Below, piece by piece: positions 1-10,000 of a DNA stretch of 64,000 nucleotides. The notes beneath the pieces were generated by a model. It was not told the DNA's origin. It did no database searches and worked only from the letters and a program-made list of their open reading frames with translations. This DNA is from Microcoleus sp. EPA2 (GTDB taxonomy: Bacteria; Cyanobacteriota; Cyanobacteriia; Cyanobacteriales; Microcoleaceae): assembly GCA_020882975.1 (NCBI GenBank), contig JAHRFD010000005.1, forward strand, positions 53,271 through 117,270, read 5' to 3'. Position numbers and translations under genes: made by a program. Positions within the stretch are counted from its first letter, which is position 1, and every line of letters starts with the position of its first letter.

Positions 1-264
1 TTCTTTTTGGGATTTTTGAGACCCATGGGTCTCACTTTTTCCCGGTTCGGGATTCAAAACTCAGGATTGAGGAACCAAAATCATAGTTGATTTTTCTTTT
101 TGGGATTTTTGAGACCCATGGGTCTCATTTTTCCCGGTTCGGGATTCAAAACTCAGGATTGAGGAACCAAAATCATAGTTGATTTTTCTTTTTGGGATTT
201 TTGAGACCCATGGGTCTCATTTTTCCCGGTTCGGGATTCAAAACTCAGGATTGAGGAACCAAAA
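1..264. repeat. Three-copy 92/93-bp tandem repeat with palindromic core
   Basis: Three near-identical units begin at 1, 94 and 186; the third is cut short at about 264. They differ by a single extra base in unit one. Each unit carries a perfect 16-bp palindrome, GAGACCCATGGGTCTC, at 18-33, 111-126 and 203-218. The block lies downstream of the minus-strand transaldolase gene, between it and whatever lies off the left edge, so it could act as a chain of transcript hairpins. The first copy may be cut by the window edge, so the array may be longer. No spacers separate the units, so this is not a CRISPR array. Confidence 0.95.
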
Positions 265-319
265 CAATTATCTATTCGGACTCCCAAATGCTTCTGCCTC
301 TGAGGATACAGATATCTGC

Positions 320-1474
320 CTAGGCGACGGGTGCGAGCTTCTGCACTTTCTCTTCCAAGGAATCCATCAGAGATTGGAAGGGGCCGACGAATTTCTCAAT
401 CCCGTCGAGAAGCAAGTCTTCCATCACTTTGTCCAAATCGATGTCGATGTCGGGATCTTTGAGACTTTCGATCAGCGTGTAAGCTTCTTCGACATTGCTC
501 TCAATCCGGGGCGCGACATCGCAGTGATCGAAACAAGCTTCCACGGTGTTCGGCGGCAAAGTATTCACCGTGTCGGGACCGATCAATTCATCGACGTACA
601 TCACATCGCTGTAGTTAGGGTTTTTGGTGCTGGTACTCGCCCACAACAGCCGCTGCACTTTGGCTCCCTTGGCTGCTAATGCTTGCCAGCGATCGCTCGC
701 TACGATCTCTTTATACTTCTGGTAAGCTACTTTGGCATTGGCGATCGCAATTTTTCCCTTGACCGCTTCTAGTTTGGCTTTAGTCGAAATATCGGTGACA
801 TTTTTGAGTTTTTCGTCAATCTGACCATCGATGTTGATGTCGATCCGGCTCAAGAAGAAACTGGCAACTGAGGCAATATTGATCACATCCAAACCTTTAG
901 CTGCTCGCGCTTCCAAGCCGCGAATGTAAGCCCAGAAGGTTTCGACGTAGCTGTCAACGGAGAACAGCAAAGTCACGTTAACGTTAATCCCTTCGCTGAT
1001 GACTCGTTCCACTGCCGGCAATCCTTGAGCAGTTCCCGGAATCTTGATCATCACATTTGGTTTGCCGATCGCCTGATAATAGCGTAAGGCTTCGCTAATA
1101 GTGCTTTCGGTATCGTTGGCGATCGTCGGTGGCACTTCAATGCTGATATAACCGTCCAAACCTTTGGACTCTTCGTACACCGGAGCGAAGATGTCGCAAG
1201 CGTTGCGGATATCTTCAAACACCAGAGATTCGTAAATTTCGAGTACAGACTTACCAGCCCGGATGCCAGCTTCAATATCAGCATCGTAAATCACATTGCC
1301 CGCGATCGCCTTCTCGAAAATGGCAGGATTAGATGTAATTCCCCGCAATCCGCGACTTTCAATCATCTGTTTGAGTTCGCCGGACTCAATTAGATTGCGA
1401 GTCAAATTGTCCATCCAGATGCTCTGGCCAATTTCTTTGATTTCTAACAGGTGATTCTTTGTCGTTTCCGTCAT
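320..1474 (-). CDS. tal: Transaldolase
   Basis: Interconverts sedoheptulose-7-phosphate plus glyceraldehyde-3-phosphate with erythrose-4-phosphate plus fructose-6-phosphate in the cytosolic pentose phosphate pathway. The 384-residue protein shows the N-terminal GITSNPAIFEKA motif (about residues 45-56) and the Schiff-base lysine region VMIKIPGTAQG, with Lys144 as the likely catalytic residue. The length fits the longer cyanobacterial transaldolases. It lies 102 bp downstream of fbp on the same strand, an arrangement known in cyanobacteria as part of an fbp-tal-zwf-opcA cluster. Next in line would be zwf beyond the left edge (inference). The gap to fbp is filled with heptameric repeats, which may affect how much fbp transcript reads into tal. 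Confidence 0.95.
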   Translation of the reverse strand: MTETTKNHLLEIKEIGQSIWMDNLTRNLIESGELKQMIESRGLRGITSNPAIFEKAIAGNVIYDADIEAGIRAGKSVLEIYESLVFEDIRNACDIFAPVYEESKGLDGYISIEVPPTIANDTESTISEALRYYQAIGKPNVMIKIPGTAQGLPAVERVISEGINVNVTLLFSVDSYVETFWAYIRGLEARAAKGLDVINIASVASFFLSRIDINIDGQIDEKLKNVTDISTKAKLEAVKGKIAIANAKVAYQKYKEIVASDRWQALAAKGAKVQRLLWASTSTKNPNYSDVMYVDELIGPDTVNTLPPNTVEACFDHCDVAPRIESNVEEAYTLIESLKDPDIDIDLDKVMEDLLLDGIEKFVGPFQSLMDSLEEKVQKLAPVA

Positions 1475-1494
1475 GATCTGTAACTCCTACAATT

Positions 1495-1576
1495 TGGTTA
1501 CTTGTTACTTGTTATTTGTTATTTGTTACTTGTTATTTGTTACTTGCCAATAACCAATAACCAATAACCAATAACT
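1495..1576. repeat. Heptameric short tandem repeats (STRR), inverted arrangement
   Basis: About seven units of TTAYTTG are followed by four units of CCAATAA. The second block is close to the reverse complement of the first, so the transcript could form a long AU-rich stem between fbp and tal. Similar heptad tracts recur in this window at 19527-19577, 23350-23383, 43713-43772 and 63713-63908. Cyanobacterial heptameric STRRs are a known class. Confidence 0.85.
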
Positions 1577-2650
1577 TCACTCAGAAAGTGTTCTCGGATT
1601 GCGCGATCGATCTTGAATAAAAGACTCAACCAGCGCTACATTTTCTTTACTGCCAATAATCAAAGGCGTGCGCTCGTGAAGTTGAGTTGGCACCACATCC
1701 AAGATGTCTTGAATGCCGGTACTAGCCCGCCCGCCGGCTTGTTCCATCAAAAACGCCAAAGGAGCAGATTCGTACAGCAAGCGCAATTTTCCCTCTGGTT
1801 TTTTCACCGTTCCGGGGTACAAAAAGACACCTCCCTGAAATAAAATCCGGTGAAAATCTCCCACCAAAGCCCCGCCGTACCGGGCACTGTAACCTTGATT
1901 GCGGTGGACGTAGCGAATGTAATCTCGATAAGATTCCTCCCACTGCCAAAAGTTGCCTTCGTTGACGCTGTAAACCGGGCCGCTGTCTGGAACCTGAATG
2001 TTTTCGGTTGCTAGAATAAACTCGCCCAAACTGGGGTCGAGGGTGAAGGAATGGACACCTTGACCGATGGAATAAACCAGCATGGTACTGGGACCGTAAA
2101 GCACGTAGCCGGCGGCAATTTGTTTGTGTCCGTGTTGCAGCAAGTCTGAGGCTGAGCCATCTGCATCGTCCCCCTCTTGCTTGCGGATGCTGAATATGGA
2201 ACCGACATTGAGATTGGTGTCGAGATTGGAAGAACCGTCTATGGGGTCGTAGAGCAGGCTGTAGCGCCCGATCGGACAATTTTCGGGAATATAGTAGGGT
2301 TTTTCCATTTCCTCCGAAGCCAAGCGGCAGACAAGTCCGCTTTGCTGGAAGACGGAGATAAAAACTTCATTAGCATAGACATCCATCTTTTTGACGGATT
2401 CTCCCTGGACGTTGACAGCCCCTGTAAACCCCAAGGCATCTGCCATTAATCCAGCCCTACTCAGTCGCCTCGCGATCAGCTTGGCCGCGAGTCCGATGCG
2501 ATTCATCAGGGCACTGAGATCCTGAGCATCTGCACTAAAGCTATGAAGTTGCTGGAGTACGTGACGGGATAGAGTCGTGCAATCGCGGTCTAAGGCTTGC
2601 ACCTGATCGATCGGACCCAGACGGGTTTCTCCTGTCGGCGCTTGTACCAT
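1577..2650 (-). CDS. fbp: Class I fructose-1,6-bisphosphatase
   Basis: Hydrolyses fructose-1,6-bisphosphate to fructose-6-phosphate in gluconeogenesis and sugar-phosphate recycling. The 357-residue protein has the class I metal and phosphate signature [20 protein letters not shown] (about residues 133-152). The late [17 protein letters not shown] and [16 protein letters not shown] segments form the substrate and metal site of this family. The length is typical. It is not the bifunctional FBPase/SBPase (GlpX type), which belongs to a different family. It is first of the visible fbp-tal pair, with its promoter expected in 2651-2900. Part of that region is a long repeat shared with 3899-4030. 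Confidence 0.95.
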   Translation of the reverse strand: MVQAPTGETRLGPIDQVQALDRDCTTLSRHVLQQLHSFSADAQDLSALMNRIGLAAKLIARRLSRAGLMADALGFTGAVNVQGESVKKMDVYANEVFISVFQQSGLVCRLASEEMEKPYYIPENCPIGRYSLLYDPIDGSSNLDTNLNVGSIFSIRKQEGDDADGSASDLLQHGHKQIAAGYVLYGPSTMLVYSIGQGVHSFTLDPSLGEFILATENIQVPDSGPVYSVNEGNFWQWEESYRDYIRYVHRNQGYSARYGGALVGDFHRILFQGGVFLYPGTVKKPEGKLRLLYESAPLAFLMEQAGGRASTGIQDILDVVPTQLHERTPLIIGSKENVALVESFIQDRSRNPRTLSE

Positions 2651-2732
2651 GATTTTGATAACCTCCCTGTCTTGCGGCTCGCTAATTTGGGGTTTTCAGG
2701 TGCTTGACAGTTGCTCCTGAATCGGGTATTAG

Positions 2733-2864
2733 ACCGATCGCCCTCTCACTTATATCTTAGGGAGGGTTTTGCCAAAGGGGGTGGAACTTTAGGGGAATTT
2801 TAGATCCGGTGGAAAATTGAGGAGTGCGATCGGCTGTTGAGTCGGGAATTGTATTCAAAATCAC
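2733..2864. repeat. Long imperfect direct repeat, copy 1 (flanks DUF4058 gene)
   Basis: About 130 bp align with 3899-4030 in the same orientation. The best-kept core is TGGAACTTTAGGGGAATTTT and the sequence following it. The copies bracket the DUF4058 gene about 1.17 kb apart. Copy 1 also lies 80-210 bp upstream of fbp, so it may carry the fbp promoter. The rest of the 2651-3014 gap shows no gene. Confidence 0.85.
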
Positions 2865-3014
2865 TAATTTTTTGATTTACCGCAGAAAGTGTTGGTTTCG
2901 GAATTTAGGTTTGGTGTGTAGCAGAAAGAAGTTAGGCAACGGATTTAACGGAGGTCAGTCAATCGAACCCACTGCTAAAATGATTTTAAAATCAATACAT
3001 CGGAAAGCTGTCCT

Positions 3015-3818
3015 ATGCCCTCTCCCTTTCCCGGAATGGACCCCTACTTAGAACACCCCGATTTTTGGCAGGAAACTCACAATCGATTAATTGTCGCGAT
3101 CGCTGATAGCATCATGCCTCAAATTCGCCCAAAATATGAAATTGCGATCGACAAACGCATCTATGAAATTACCGATCCAAATGACAGTAACGGCGACTCG
3201 CTTTTAGTTGGTATCCCCGATGTGGCGATTAAACGTCAATCTAATAGCCCCGATGTTCCCACCGGTTCAGTTGCCACTTTAACTATCGCACTGCCTACTA
3301 CCGTCAAAGTGCCTATTCCTGAAAAAATTAAACAGGCTTACCTAGAAGTGCGAGAAATGGCAACTAAACAAGTTGTCACGGCAATTGAAATTCTTTCTCC
3401 TGTCAACAAACGCAGTGGAGAAGGCAGAATTACTTATCTCAAAAAACGCCAGAGTATTTTAGGTAGCTTAACCAATTTAGTGGAAATCGACTTGTTGCGA
3501 AGCTGGGAACTGATGCCTGTACTCAACAGTTCCATTCAAAGCGATTATCGGGTTTTAGTCAGTCGTAGCGATCGCCGTCCTTTTGCCGAACTTTATGCTT
3601 TTAATTTGCGGGATTCTCTACCTATATTTCCGGTGCCATTGCGCGAAGAAGATGTAGAACCTATTGTTAACTTACCGGAATTGTTCGCAGGTATTTACGA
3701 TCGCGCCGGCTATGATTATCGGATCGATTACGATCGAGAACCCGTACCATCCCTGTCAGAAGAAAATCTGGTTTGGGCACAGGAACTTTTACAAGAAACA
3801 GGATTGCGCGATAATTAA
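3015..3818 (+). CDS. DUF4058 family protein
   Basis: A 267-residue member of a family common in filamentous cyanobacteria. It is recognised by the N-terminal MPSPFPGMDPYLEHP motif, the WQETHNRLIVAIADSI segment, and the central block TAIEILSPVNKRSGEG that resembles the IEVxSP strand of PD-(D/E)XK nuclease-like folds such as Uma2. The biochemical function is unknown; a nuclease-like fold is inference. It stands alone on the plus strand between minus-strand neighbours and is bracketed by direct repeats of about 130 bp (2733-2864 and 3899-4030), which suggests it arrived or was duplicated as a unit. The start at 3015 is supported by the conserved MPSPFPGMDPYLE start of the family. Confidence 0.85.
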   Translation: MPSPFPGMDPYLEHPDFWQETHNRLIVAIADSIMPQIRPKYEIAIDKRIYEITDPNDSNGDSLLVGIPDVAIKRQSNSPDVPTGSVATLTIALPTTVKVPIPEKIKQAYLEVREMATKQVVTAIEILSPVNKRSGEGRITYLKKRQSILGSLTNLVEIDLLRSWELMPVLNSSIQSDYRVLVSRSDRRPFAELYAFNLRDSLPIFPVPLREEDVEPIVNLPELFAGIYDRAGYDYRIDYDREPVPSLSEENLVWAQELLQETGLRDN

Positions 3819-3898
3819 TTCTATTTTACCTTATTAATCGGCGATACTTTGGTTGTAATACTCGATCGAGTAGGGATGACTGTCAAAGTTGAATATGA

Positions 3899-4030
3899 GA
3901 GCGATCGCGCTCTAAGTTCTATCTTAGGAAGGGTTTTGCGATCGGGGTGGAACTTTAGGGGAATTTTAGATCTGGTGGAAAATTGAGGAGTGCGATCGAG
4001 TGTTGGGTCGGGAATTGTATAAAAAATCAC
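3899..4030. repeat. Long imperfect direct repeat, copy 2
   Basis: Partner of 2733-2864 in the same orientation, with a few substitutions and one short length difference near the GCGATCG core. It lies in the convergent gap between the DUF4058 gene and the pentapeptide gene, so it is not placed to act as a promoter there. The rest of 3819-4156 shows no gene; short open frames in it overlap the repeat. Confidence 0.85.
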
Positions 4031-4156
4031 GGATGTCAAGGATGTCAGTTTGTCACAGTTTGATGATAGACAAAAATTGTATTTTAGGGGCGGGATTTCT
4101 GGCCCACCCACAAAAAATTCATCAAACTTGACCGTACAATTGAGATTAACCGAACC

Positions 4157-4861
4157 TTAACCCTTGTGCTTGACAAAAAAAGCACCTTCAGGTAATCGCA
4201 CACCTTCCAAAGTAGTGAATAGGGTATGAGCAAATTGGGGGTTAGAACCTTCCAAATCAGCGTAACTTAAATTCGCCATTGTCAGGTCAGCTTCACCCAA
4301 ATTTGTATTGCTAAGGTCAGCCCAAGTCAAGTTCGCTCGACTCAAATTAGCACGGCTAAGATTGGCTCCTCTTAGATCGGCTTTGCTCAAGTCAGCAGCG
4401 TATAATTGAGCATCAGGCAATTCGGCTCCTACTAAGAAAGCATGGTATAAATTGACATAGCTCAAATTAGCTTTGCTAAAGTTTACCCCATTGAGATTTG
4501 CACCTCTCAAATCAGTTCCGACAAGTACCGCTTCGTATAAATTAGCGTTACTGAGGTCTATGCCCTGTAAATTCATGCCACTGAGTGTCACGCCACTTAA
4601 ATCAGCACCCTTTAATTGTACTCCATCATGTAAATTGACCATCCGAAAATCCGAGCCACGGAAATCAATTCCACGCAAATAGATGTCTTGGAAATTGACA
4701 TTTTCAAAAATGAAGTTACGAAAATCTCTCCGACCAAATTTATATTCTTGATGAAATTCTGCCTCTTTCATGATTTTATTGAATTTAGGAGGCTTAGGGG
4801 GAAGGGTAGCAGTATCATTACCTGAGATTGTGCGGAACATTTTGAACAGTCTGCTTAACAT
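4157..4861 (-). CDS. Pentapeptide repeat protein (234 aa)
   Basis: After about 45 non-repetitive residues, the protein is an almost continuous run of A(D/N)LXX pentapeptides such as ADLSG, ANLNG, ADLRG and ANLSR to about residue 215, which predicts a right-handed quadrilateral beta-helix. There is no signal peptide or membrane segment, so a cytosolic location is expected. The family has no single function. It is last in a run of minus-strand genes from 11074 down to 4157, 117 bp after the 259-residue unknown gene, and could be co-transcribed with the CHAT cassette (inference). The ATG at 4861 has a plausible AG-rich site just upstream. Confidence 0.9.
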   Translation of the reverse strand: MLSRLFKMFRTISGNDTATLPPKPPKFNKIMKEAEFHQEYKFGRRDFRNFIFENVNFQDIYLRGIDFRGSDFRMVNLHDGVQLKGADLSGVTLSGMNLQGIDLSNANLYEAVLVGTDLRGANLNGVNFSKANLSYVNLYHAFLVGAELPDAQLYAADLSKADLRGANLSRANLSRANLTWADLSNTNLGEADLTMANLSYADLEGSNPQFAHTLFTTLEGVRLPEGAFFVKHKG

Positions 4862-4978
4862 GATTTTTCTCCTATTCTGTAAGTAAGTAAAATGTAAATT
4901 CCATCCAAGTATAGAAACCCAGTCTCACTAAAAAAATGGGTTTATATCTGGTCATTTTTGTGCATGAAAATATTCCAT

Positions 4979-5758
4979 TCACAAATCATCAGATTGCGTA
5001 CCAGGAACTTTATCAAAAATATTTCTCCGGGTAAGATTGGCTAATTCTCCACAATATCTTGGCAAAACATCGAGATAATTTAAGCTACGACGCAGGTAAG
5101 CTTTAGGATGAGAACTTTGCTCAAAAAATGCCACTGATACATGGGCTTGCTCGACCAAAAACCTCCGAATATAATCGATATCATTGATTAGCTTTTGATA
5201 ACGTCGATTATCAGCTTTTTGTTCCTCAGTGATTTTACCTATGATTTGTTGAGGGTGTTTTTTGGCAATGTTAAACAGGCGATAAATTCCTAGCTCAAGG
5301 TTTTTTTGCTCTAACTCAAGCCGTTGTTCAATCTCTTTGATATTACCACCTTGAATCTGCTCTGGATGTTTTTGCAGTTCGCTCCCTAAAAAATGGAGCA
5401 TATCACCTAAAGAATAGGCTGATTTTTCAACAATTTCTACATTCTGAGTAAGAGCATGAGTAAGCCTTTCAGCTCTTTGTGGGGATATCACTTCCTTACC
5501 AGAACGGAGAAGTTTAACAACCTGTTTTAATTTGGGATTGTCGCATTTACCTGTATTGCGGTATTCATCGGCTTTGCTGGCATCAATGTAATTATTTTGA
5601 GGCTCAGTTCTGGAACGACCTCGGAAGTCAATCACATTTTCAGATTGAATGTCATTGGGATTTTTTGCGGTCATAACAATTACTTGTGAGTGTTGAGTGA
5701 CTGTTTTTTCAGTGTTTGGTGGTTGTGTACCCAAGGGTGAATAGGGTACACTTTGCAT
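4979..5758 (-). CDS. Unknown soluble protein abutting the membrane protein
   Basis: A 259-residue protein that I do not recognise. It has no membrane segments. The first 60 residues look disordered (rich in Asn, Gln, Ser and Thr) and the rest is charged and helical, with likely coiled-coil stretches around residues 115-200 (many Lys, Glu and Gln, for example IKEIEQRLELEQKN). Its ATG follows the TAA of the upstream gene with no intervening base and in the same frame, and a GGAAGA ribosome site lies inside the end of that gene, so the two are probably translationally coupled. An alternative ATG at residue 29 has a weaker ribosome site. The tight coupling suggests a partner of the membrane protein. 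Confidence 0.75.
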   Translation of the reverse strand: MQSVPYSPLGTQPPNTEKTVTQHSQVIVMTAKNPNDIQSENVIDFRGRSRTEPQNNYIDASKADEYRNTGKCDNPKLKQVVKLLRSGKEVISPQRAERLTHALTQNVEIVEKSAYSLGDMLHFLGSELQKHPEQIQGGNIKEIEQRLELEQKNLELGIYRLFNIAKKHPQQIIGKITEEQKADNRRYQKLINDIDYIRRFLVEQAHVSVAFFEQSSHPKAYLRRSLNYLDVLPRYCGELANLTRRNIFDKVPGTQSDDL

Positions 5759-6883
5759 TTAGCTATCTTCCAAAAATTCATCAAGTTCGATTTGGAGAGA
5801 CTCGTCAAAAGACATTTGAATGTCTTGGCGGTAAGAATGAGCGATCGCCAACGCGCAAGCCCCCGCAGACGTAATGACTGATGTGGCGAAAAAGAAAAGT
5901 GAAAAGCCGAGACTATTCCAATTGCCTGTAATCAGTTTTGAAGTTGTACTTTGTATCGCTAAGCGAGTCGCTTCTGTCCCAGAAATTAACTGGCCGTTAG
6001 CGTCGAAGTGCTGTTCGTAAAGAGCGGGCATGATTTGTTTTACTCCTGCTGCATAGCTAGCCGATCGCACAATCTGATCTTTTTGCTTTTCCCAGTCAGC
6101 TTTAGCGACTTGAGAGACTTTGAAAGCATCTTCTGTTAAAAGCTTGGTTAAAGGGCAGAAGGGTACTTTTGCTTGACCTTCTTGAGCCAACACCGATTTC
6201 CAGTCGCGGTTTTGTTCTTGATACAAACCGTTAGCTTTGATAAAATAGTCATTGCGTGCGGTGCTGCCTTCAGGATAAGTCGCAGCCTTTTCTTGAAACT
6301 CTTTACATTTGGCTTCTGCATCTTTAACCGCTCTTAAATCTGGCTGAACGTCGTTAACCTTAATTTCTTGTTCGGCGACCAATTCTTTTGCTCTTAACTC
6401 GGCTAAATGACTCTGGTTTAGCGATAATTCAGGTGCGACTAAAGAGGTTCCAGACATCAAGACGTTCATTGCCAACATCGGCACGGTGGCACAGGCAGAC
6501 CAAATTCGGTTTCCCGGTTTGCGAGTGGCAACTGCTTTGCCCATACCGTTGGTAAATTTGGTCATAGCAAGAGCAAGGGCAAGGGCGAAAATGAATCCTA
6601 AAAGCCCCATGTCTTTGCAGGAGTACAACAACAAGGGGAATATACTCACGCCGTCAATCGTGTTGCTGACGTTGATAGCTGTTGCTGTAACTGTCGAAGC
6701 TTGTGTGACTTCTTCAGTAACGTAATTAGAGCCGTGAAGCTCTTTGGGGCTAGTTAAGATCAAATCTTTGGACTTTTTGAACCATGTTTTGCTCTTTTTC
6801 AGCCAGATGTTAGGGTTTGCAGAAGTTTCATAAGGGTGATTTAGTTCGTGCATTTCTCTTTTCTCGCTGGGACATCTTGTCAT
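5759..6883 (-). CDS. Unknown three-helix membrane protein of the CHAT cassette
   Basis: A 374-residue protein of no family I recognise. A soluble N-terminus of about 75 residues is followed by hydrophobic segments near residues 78-108 (LGFIFALALALAM) and 125-150 (VPMLAMNVLMSGTSLV). Next comes a charged loop of about 160 residues with Lys/Glu-rich helices, then a last membrane segment near 322-345 (SLFFFATSVITSAGACALA) and a short acidic tail ending EFLEDS. The layout suggests a membrane sensor or effector with a large domain on one face. It lies 210 bp downstream of the CHAT protease gene and directly abuts the next gene. Whether it is a protease substrate is speculation. The next ATG after the chosen start is MHELNHP (residue 11), which is an equally possible start. 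Confidence 0.75.
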   Translation of the reverse strand: MTRCPSEKREMHELNHPYETSANPNIWLKKSKTWFKKSKDLILTSPKELHGSNYVTEEVTQASTVTATAINVSNTIDGVSIFPLLLYSCKDMGLLGFIFALALALAMTKFTNGMGKAVATRKPGNRIWSACATVPMLAMNVLMSGTSLVAPELSLNQSHLAELRAKELVAEQEIKVNDVQPDLRAVKDAEAKCKEFQEKAATYPEGSTARNDYFIKANGLYQEQNRDWKSVLAQEGQAKVPFCPLTKLLTEDAFKVSQVAKADWEKQKDQIVRSASYAAGVKQIMPALYEQHFDANGQLISGTEATRLAIQSTTSKLITGNWNSLGFSLFFFATSVITSAGACALAIAHSYRQDIQMSFDESLQIELDEFLEDS

Positions 6884-7093
6884 AACAGACTGTGTTGCCT
6901 GACATTTCTATATCTGCGATCGCACCAGCTTTTATGCAAAATGGGAAAATTATTTGATGGCTGTATCGGCGAAGTTATTCAAAAGTCAAGGATTTTAGTG
7001 CGATCGTATAGGTTGAGTCAAGCAACGAAACCCAGCTATAGCCATTGTTGCGGTTGGGTTGAATGCAGTGAAAGCCAACCTACTGATTCTTAG
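6884..7093. other. Intergenic gap inside the CHAT cassette
   Basis: This 210-bp gap holds no convincing gene. It has GCGATCGC-type HIP1 sites and an imperfect inverted motif around AACCCAGC and GTTGGGTT at 7020-7085 that could weaken read-through from the CHAT gene. A separate promoter for the membrane-protein pair may lie here. Confidence 0.4.
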
Positions 7094-10000
7094 TTACTTA
7101 AGTTTGAATTCACCAACCGCAGAGAACGCTGCCCAATAGAAAGGATCTTGAAAGGGTTTAGAGTTATCTTGCATTGTCTGAAACATACGATGCAAAGCCA
7201 TTTTTTGTGCGCTATTCAAAGGTAACTGTTTTCGATCGATCCACAGTTTCAGTTCAGCCATAGTGATATCTCGCAGCCATAATTGAGATTGACAAAGTGC
7301 TGTAGCTACGGATGTTTTACTTTGCAGATTTTCGTAAAACCTAATCATTAAAAAACTTGTAGAAAAGTCGTTGACTGCCCAAAGGCTACTGACTACACTC
7401 GAACTGCCTGCAAGCAGGAAGCCGCTGGGAAAACCGATGTACTCATCACTTTTACTGGTGAAGTCAATCAACCCACTTTCACAAGCTGAAAGAGTTACTA
7501 GGCAACATTGGCTGAGATCTAGCTTAAGGATTTCTTCCAATGTCAGGCATTTGTCTAAATTAATTTTTGTACTTTCTAGTGAACGATTATTTTCACTTGC
7601 AGTTCCCTGTAATTGTCCGTTAGAACCTCCAGCCTCAGCTAGAATCAGAGCCGACTCCAGAGGTGATTCAAAGTTAAAGTAGCCGTGACAAGAGAAATGG
7701 ATGCAATTAGCATCAAGAAAATGCTTGTTATCTAATATCTCTTTTTTACTAGCAGCTTCTTTCACTAAGACATAATCGTTAGGAGCAAAGTAACGCCTAA
7801 TATTTTCAACTTCAATATCACTAAAACTTAGGTCTTGGGTAGGGTTTTGAATAGCAAATAAGTGTATCAAATCGGAACGTTTTTGAGTAAGGCTTAATTG
7901 CAGAATTTGACAACTAGGAGCATAACTCACACCTCTCAAGAAATAATCTAGGATATTATGGTTTTGACCTTCATTTAGAGGCAAAGCATGGAGAGGTAGC
8001 AGGTGCAGGAAGCGATGGGGGACAAAAATTATTCGGTCACAATCAGCAGGCAAATATTTGATAATTCGATCGATATGCAGTATTTCAGCGAGATGCTGAA
8101 GACGGGCTGAAAGTTGCTCTTGCCATTGTCTCGTGTTCTGCCCATAATCCTCTAAGTATTCTCCAAACCAAGTAAGTAAGTTTTCTATATCCTCATGGGA
8201 GGATTGCCAAACTATAGGACTCTTACCTTGACTGGTAATTATAAAAGTGAATATTTTATTGCTAACAATATACCATTCTATGATGGCTGTTTTTTCATCA
8301 AAGTCAAATTTTAGTAAAGCTTGAATTCGATCGAACGAGATTGGTTCAACTTGGTAACTGAATCTTAAATCATTGTCAGTTGGAATCTTTTTTGTTGGGT
8401 AGAGTTCCCGACTGGATAGAATATCCACAAGATTACGGGCTTTGCTGAGTTCGACATATTCAATCGCTCGATCGTGTCGATCGATATTAACGTAGCTTTG
8501 GACTATTTTTTCATAAATATCAATGGCTTCTTCAAGAATCTCTTGTTTTCTAGATTCAGAAGCCGCCCAACTACGACTTTGTTTTACGGCTTCAATTGCT
8601 ACCGCAAAGCTATCTATTGCTATGTGCCATAATTCAGCATCAAAAGCTGTATTACCCAGATTTTTTGCTGTTTTCAAACAGTCTAAAGGAAATGTTTGGG
8701 GTGTGAAAATTTCTAAAGCTCTTTGATAAGCTTCAATTGCTGCTGCAAGATTCTCAGATTTTTCATATCTAATTCTCTCCGAGTATGCCTTGCCTAAATT
8801 ATTCTGAGTCATCGCCCATTGATAAGGAAATGTCTCGCGAGTGTAAACTGTTAAGACATCATGATAACAAGAGATTGATTTTTCAATATTCTCCGCTCTA
8901 TCACCTTTGATTCTATCGCTGTAAAATGTAGCCAAATTGTTTTGAGTGGCAGCCCACTGTTCGGGAAAAGCTTCACGGCTACGGACTTCTAAAGCAGCTT
9001 GATAACAACCAATAGCATTTTCCAAATTCTCGGTTTGATCTCCGAAAATCCTGTCTTGGTAAGCAATACCAAGATTATTTATAATCATTGCCCAATCCGA
9101 CGGAAAATTCTCGCGCGTGTAAACTTGTAAAGCATATTGATAGCAACTAATAGCTATTTCTAAGTTTTCAGCCCTATTTCCTAGAATTCTATCTCTGTAA
9201 ACTGTAGCTAAATTATTTTGAGTAGCAGCCCACTGTTCGGGAAAAGCTTCGCGGGTGCGGACTTGCAAAGCAGCTTGATAAAAATAAATAGCCATTTCTA
9301 AATTTTCCGCTATATCTCCACGTATTCTGGATTTATAGGCTGTACCTAAGTTATTTTGAGTAGTAGCCCATTGAGCGGGAAAATCTGTTAAAGTGTAAAC
9401 TTCTAAAGCACTTGTATAGCAAGCAATAGCTATTTCCAAATTTTCCGCTCGCACTCCTAAAATGCGATCGCTGTAAGCATTAGCAAGGCTATTTTGCAAG
9501 CTTGCCCACTGTTGAGGAAAAGCGGCGCGAGTGTACACAGCTAAAGCTGCCGAGTAACACTGAATAGCTACTTCTAAGTTTTCACTTCTTTGACCTATAA
9601 TCATGTGATTGTAGGCCCTACCCAAATTTATTTGAGAAAGCGCCCATTTTTCCGGGTATAATTCTCTCTTAAAAAAACTCAATCCAATTTCATAAGCAAC
9701 GATAGCTAATTCTATATTGACATTTCTACTCCCTAAAGGAAACTGCTGAATTAAATTGCCAAAATTGCAAATTGTTGAGGCTACAGCTTCAGCTTCGTCC
9801 GCAGTCGATTCAGATAATAAAGTAGTTGCTACTTCCTGTAAAGCAGCACTTAATTTGACATTTAATTTGTCTAAATTTGATTGTAAAAACGGGTAAAAAA
9901 CCCGTGGATCGGCACCTGTATCGGAAACTACTTGTAAAACCTGCAACAAAAAAGTTAAATCCTGTTGTGATTCAGCTATTGATGGGTTTTCTACTAACTC

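Noticed and set aside
1-264. CRISPR-like array of regular repeats
   Set aside because: The 92/93-bp units are contiguous with no variable spacers, and no cas genes lie nearby.
179-679. Plus-strand open frame opposite transaldolase
   Set aside because: It is antisense to the clear tal gene and starts in the tandem repeat; it has no family features.
2824-3051. 75-residue open frame before the DUF4058 gene
   Set aside because: It overlaps the DUF4058 start and part of the repeat; no family or ribosome site.
3821-4111. 96-residue minus-strand frame
   Set aside because: It lies inside the direct repeat copy; composition is not gene-like and it has no known relatives.
6848-7093. 81-residue plus-strand frame between cassette genes
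   Set aside because: It overlaps the start of the membrane protein gene and has no ribosome site or family.
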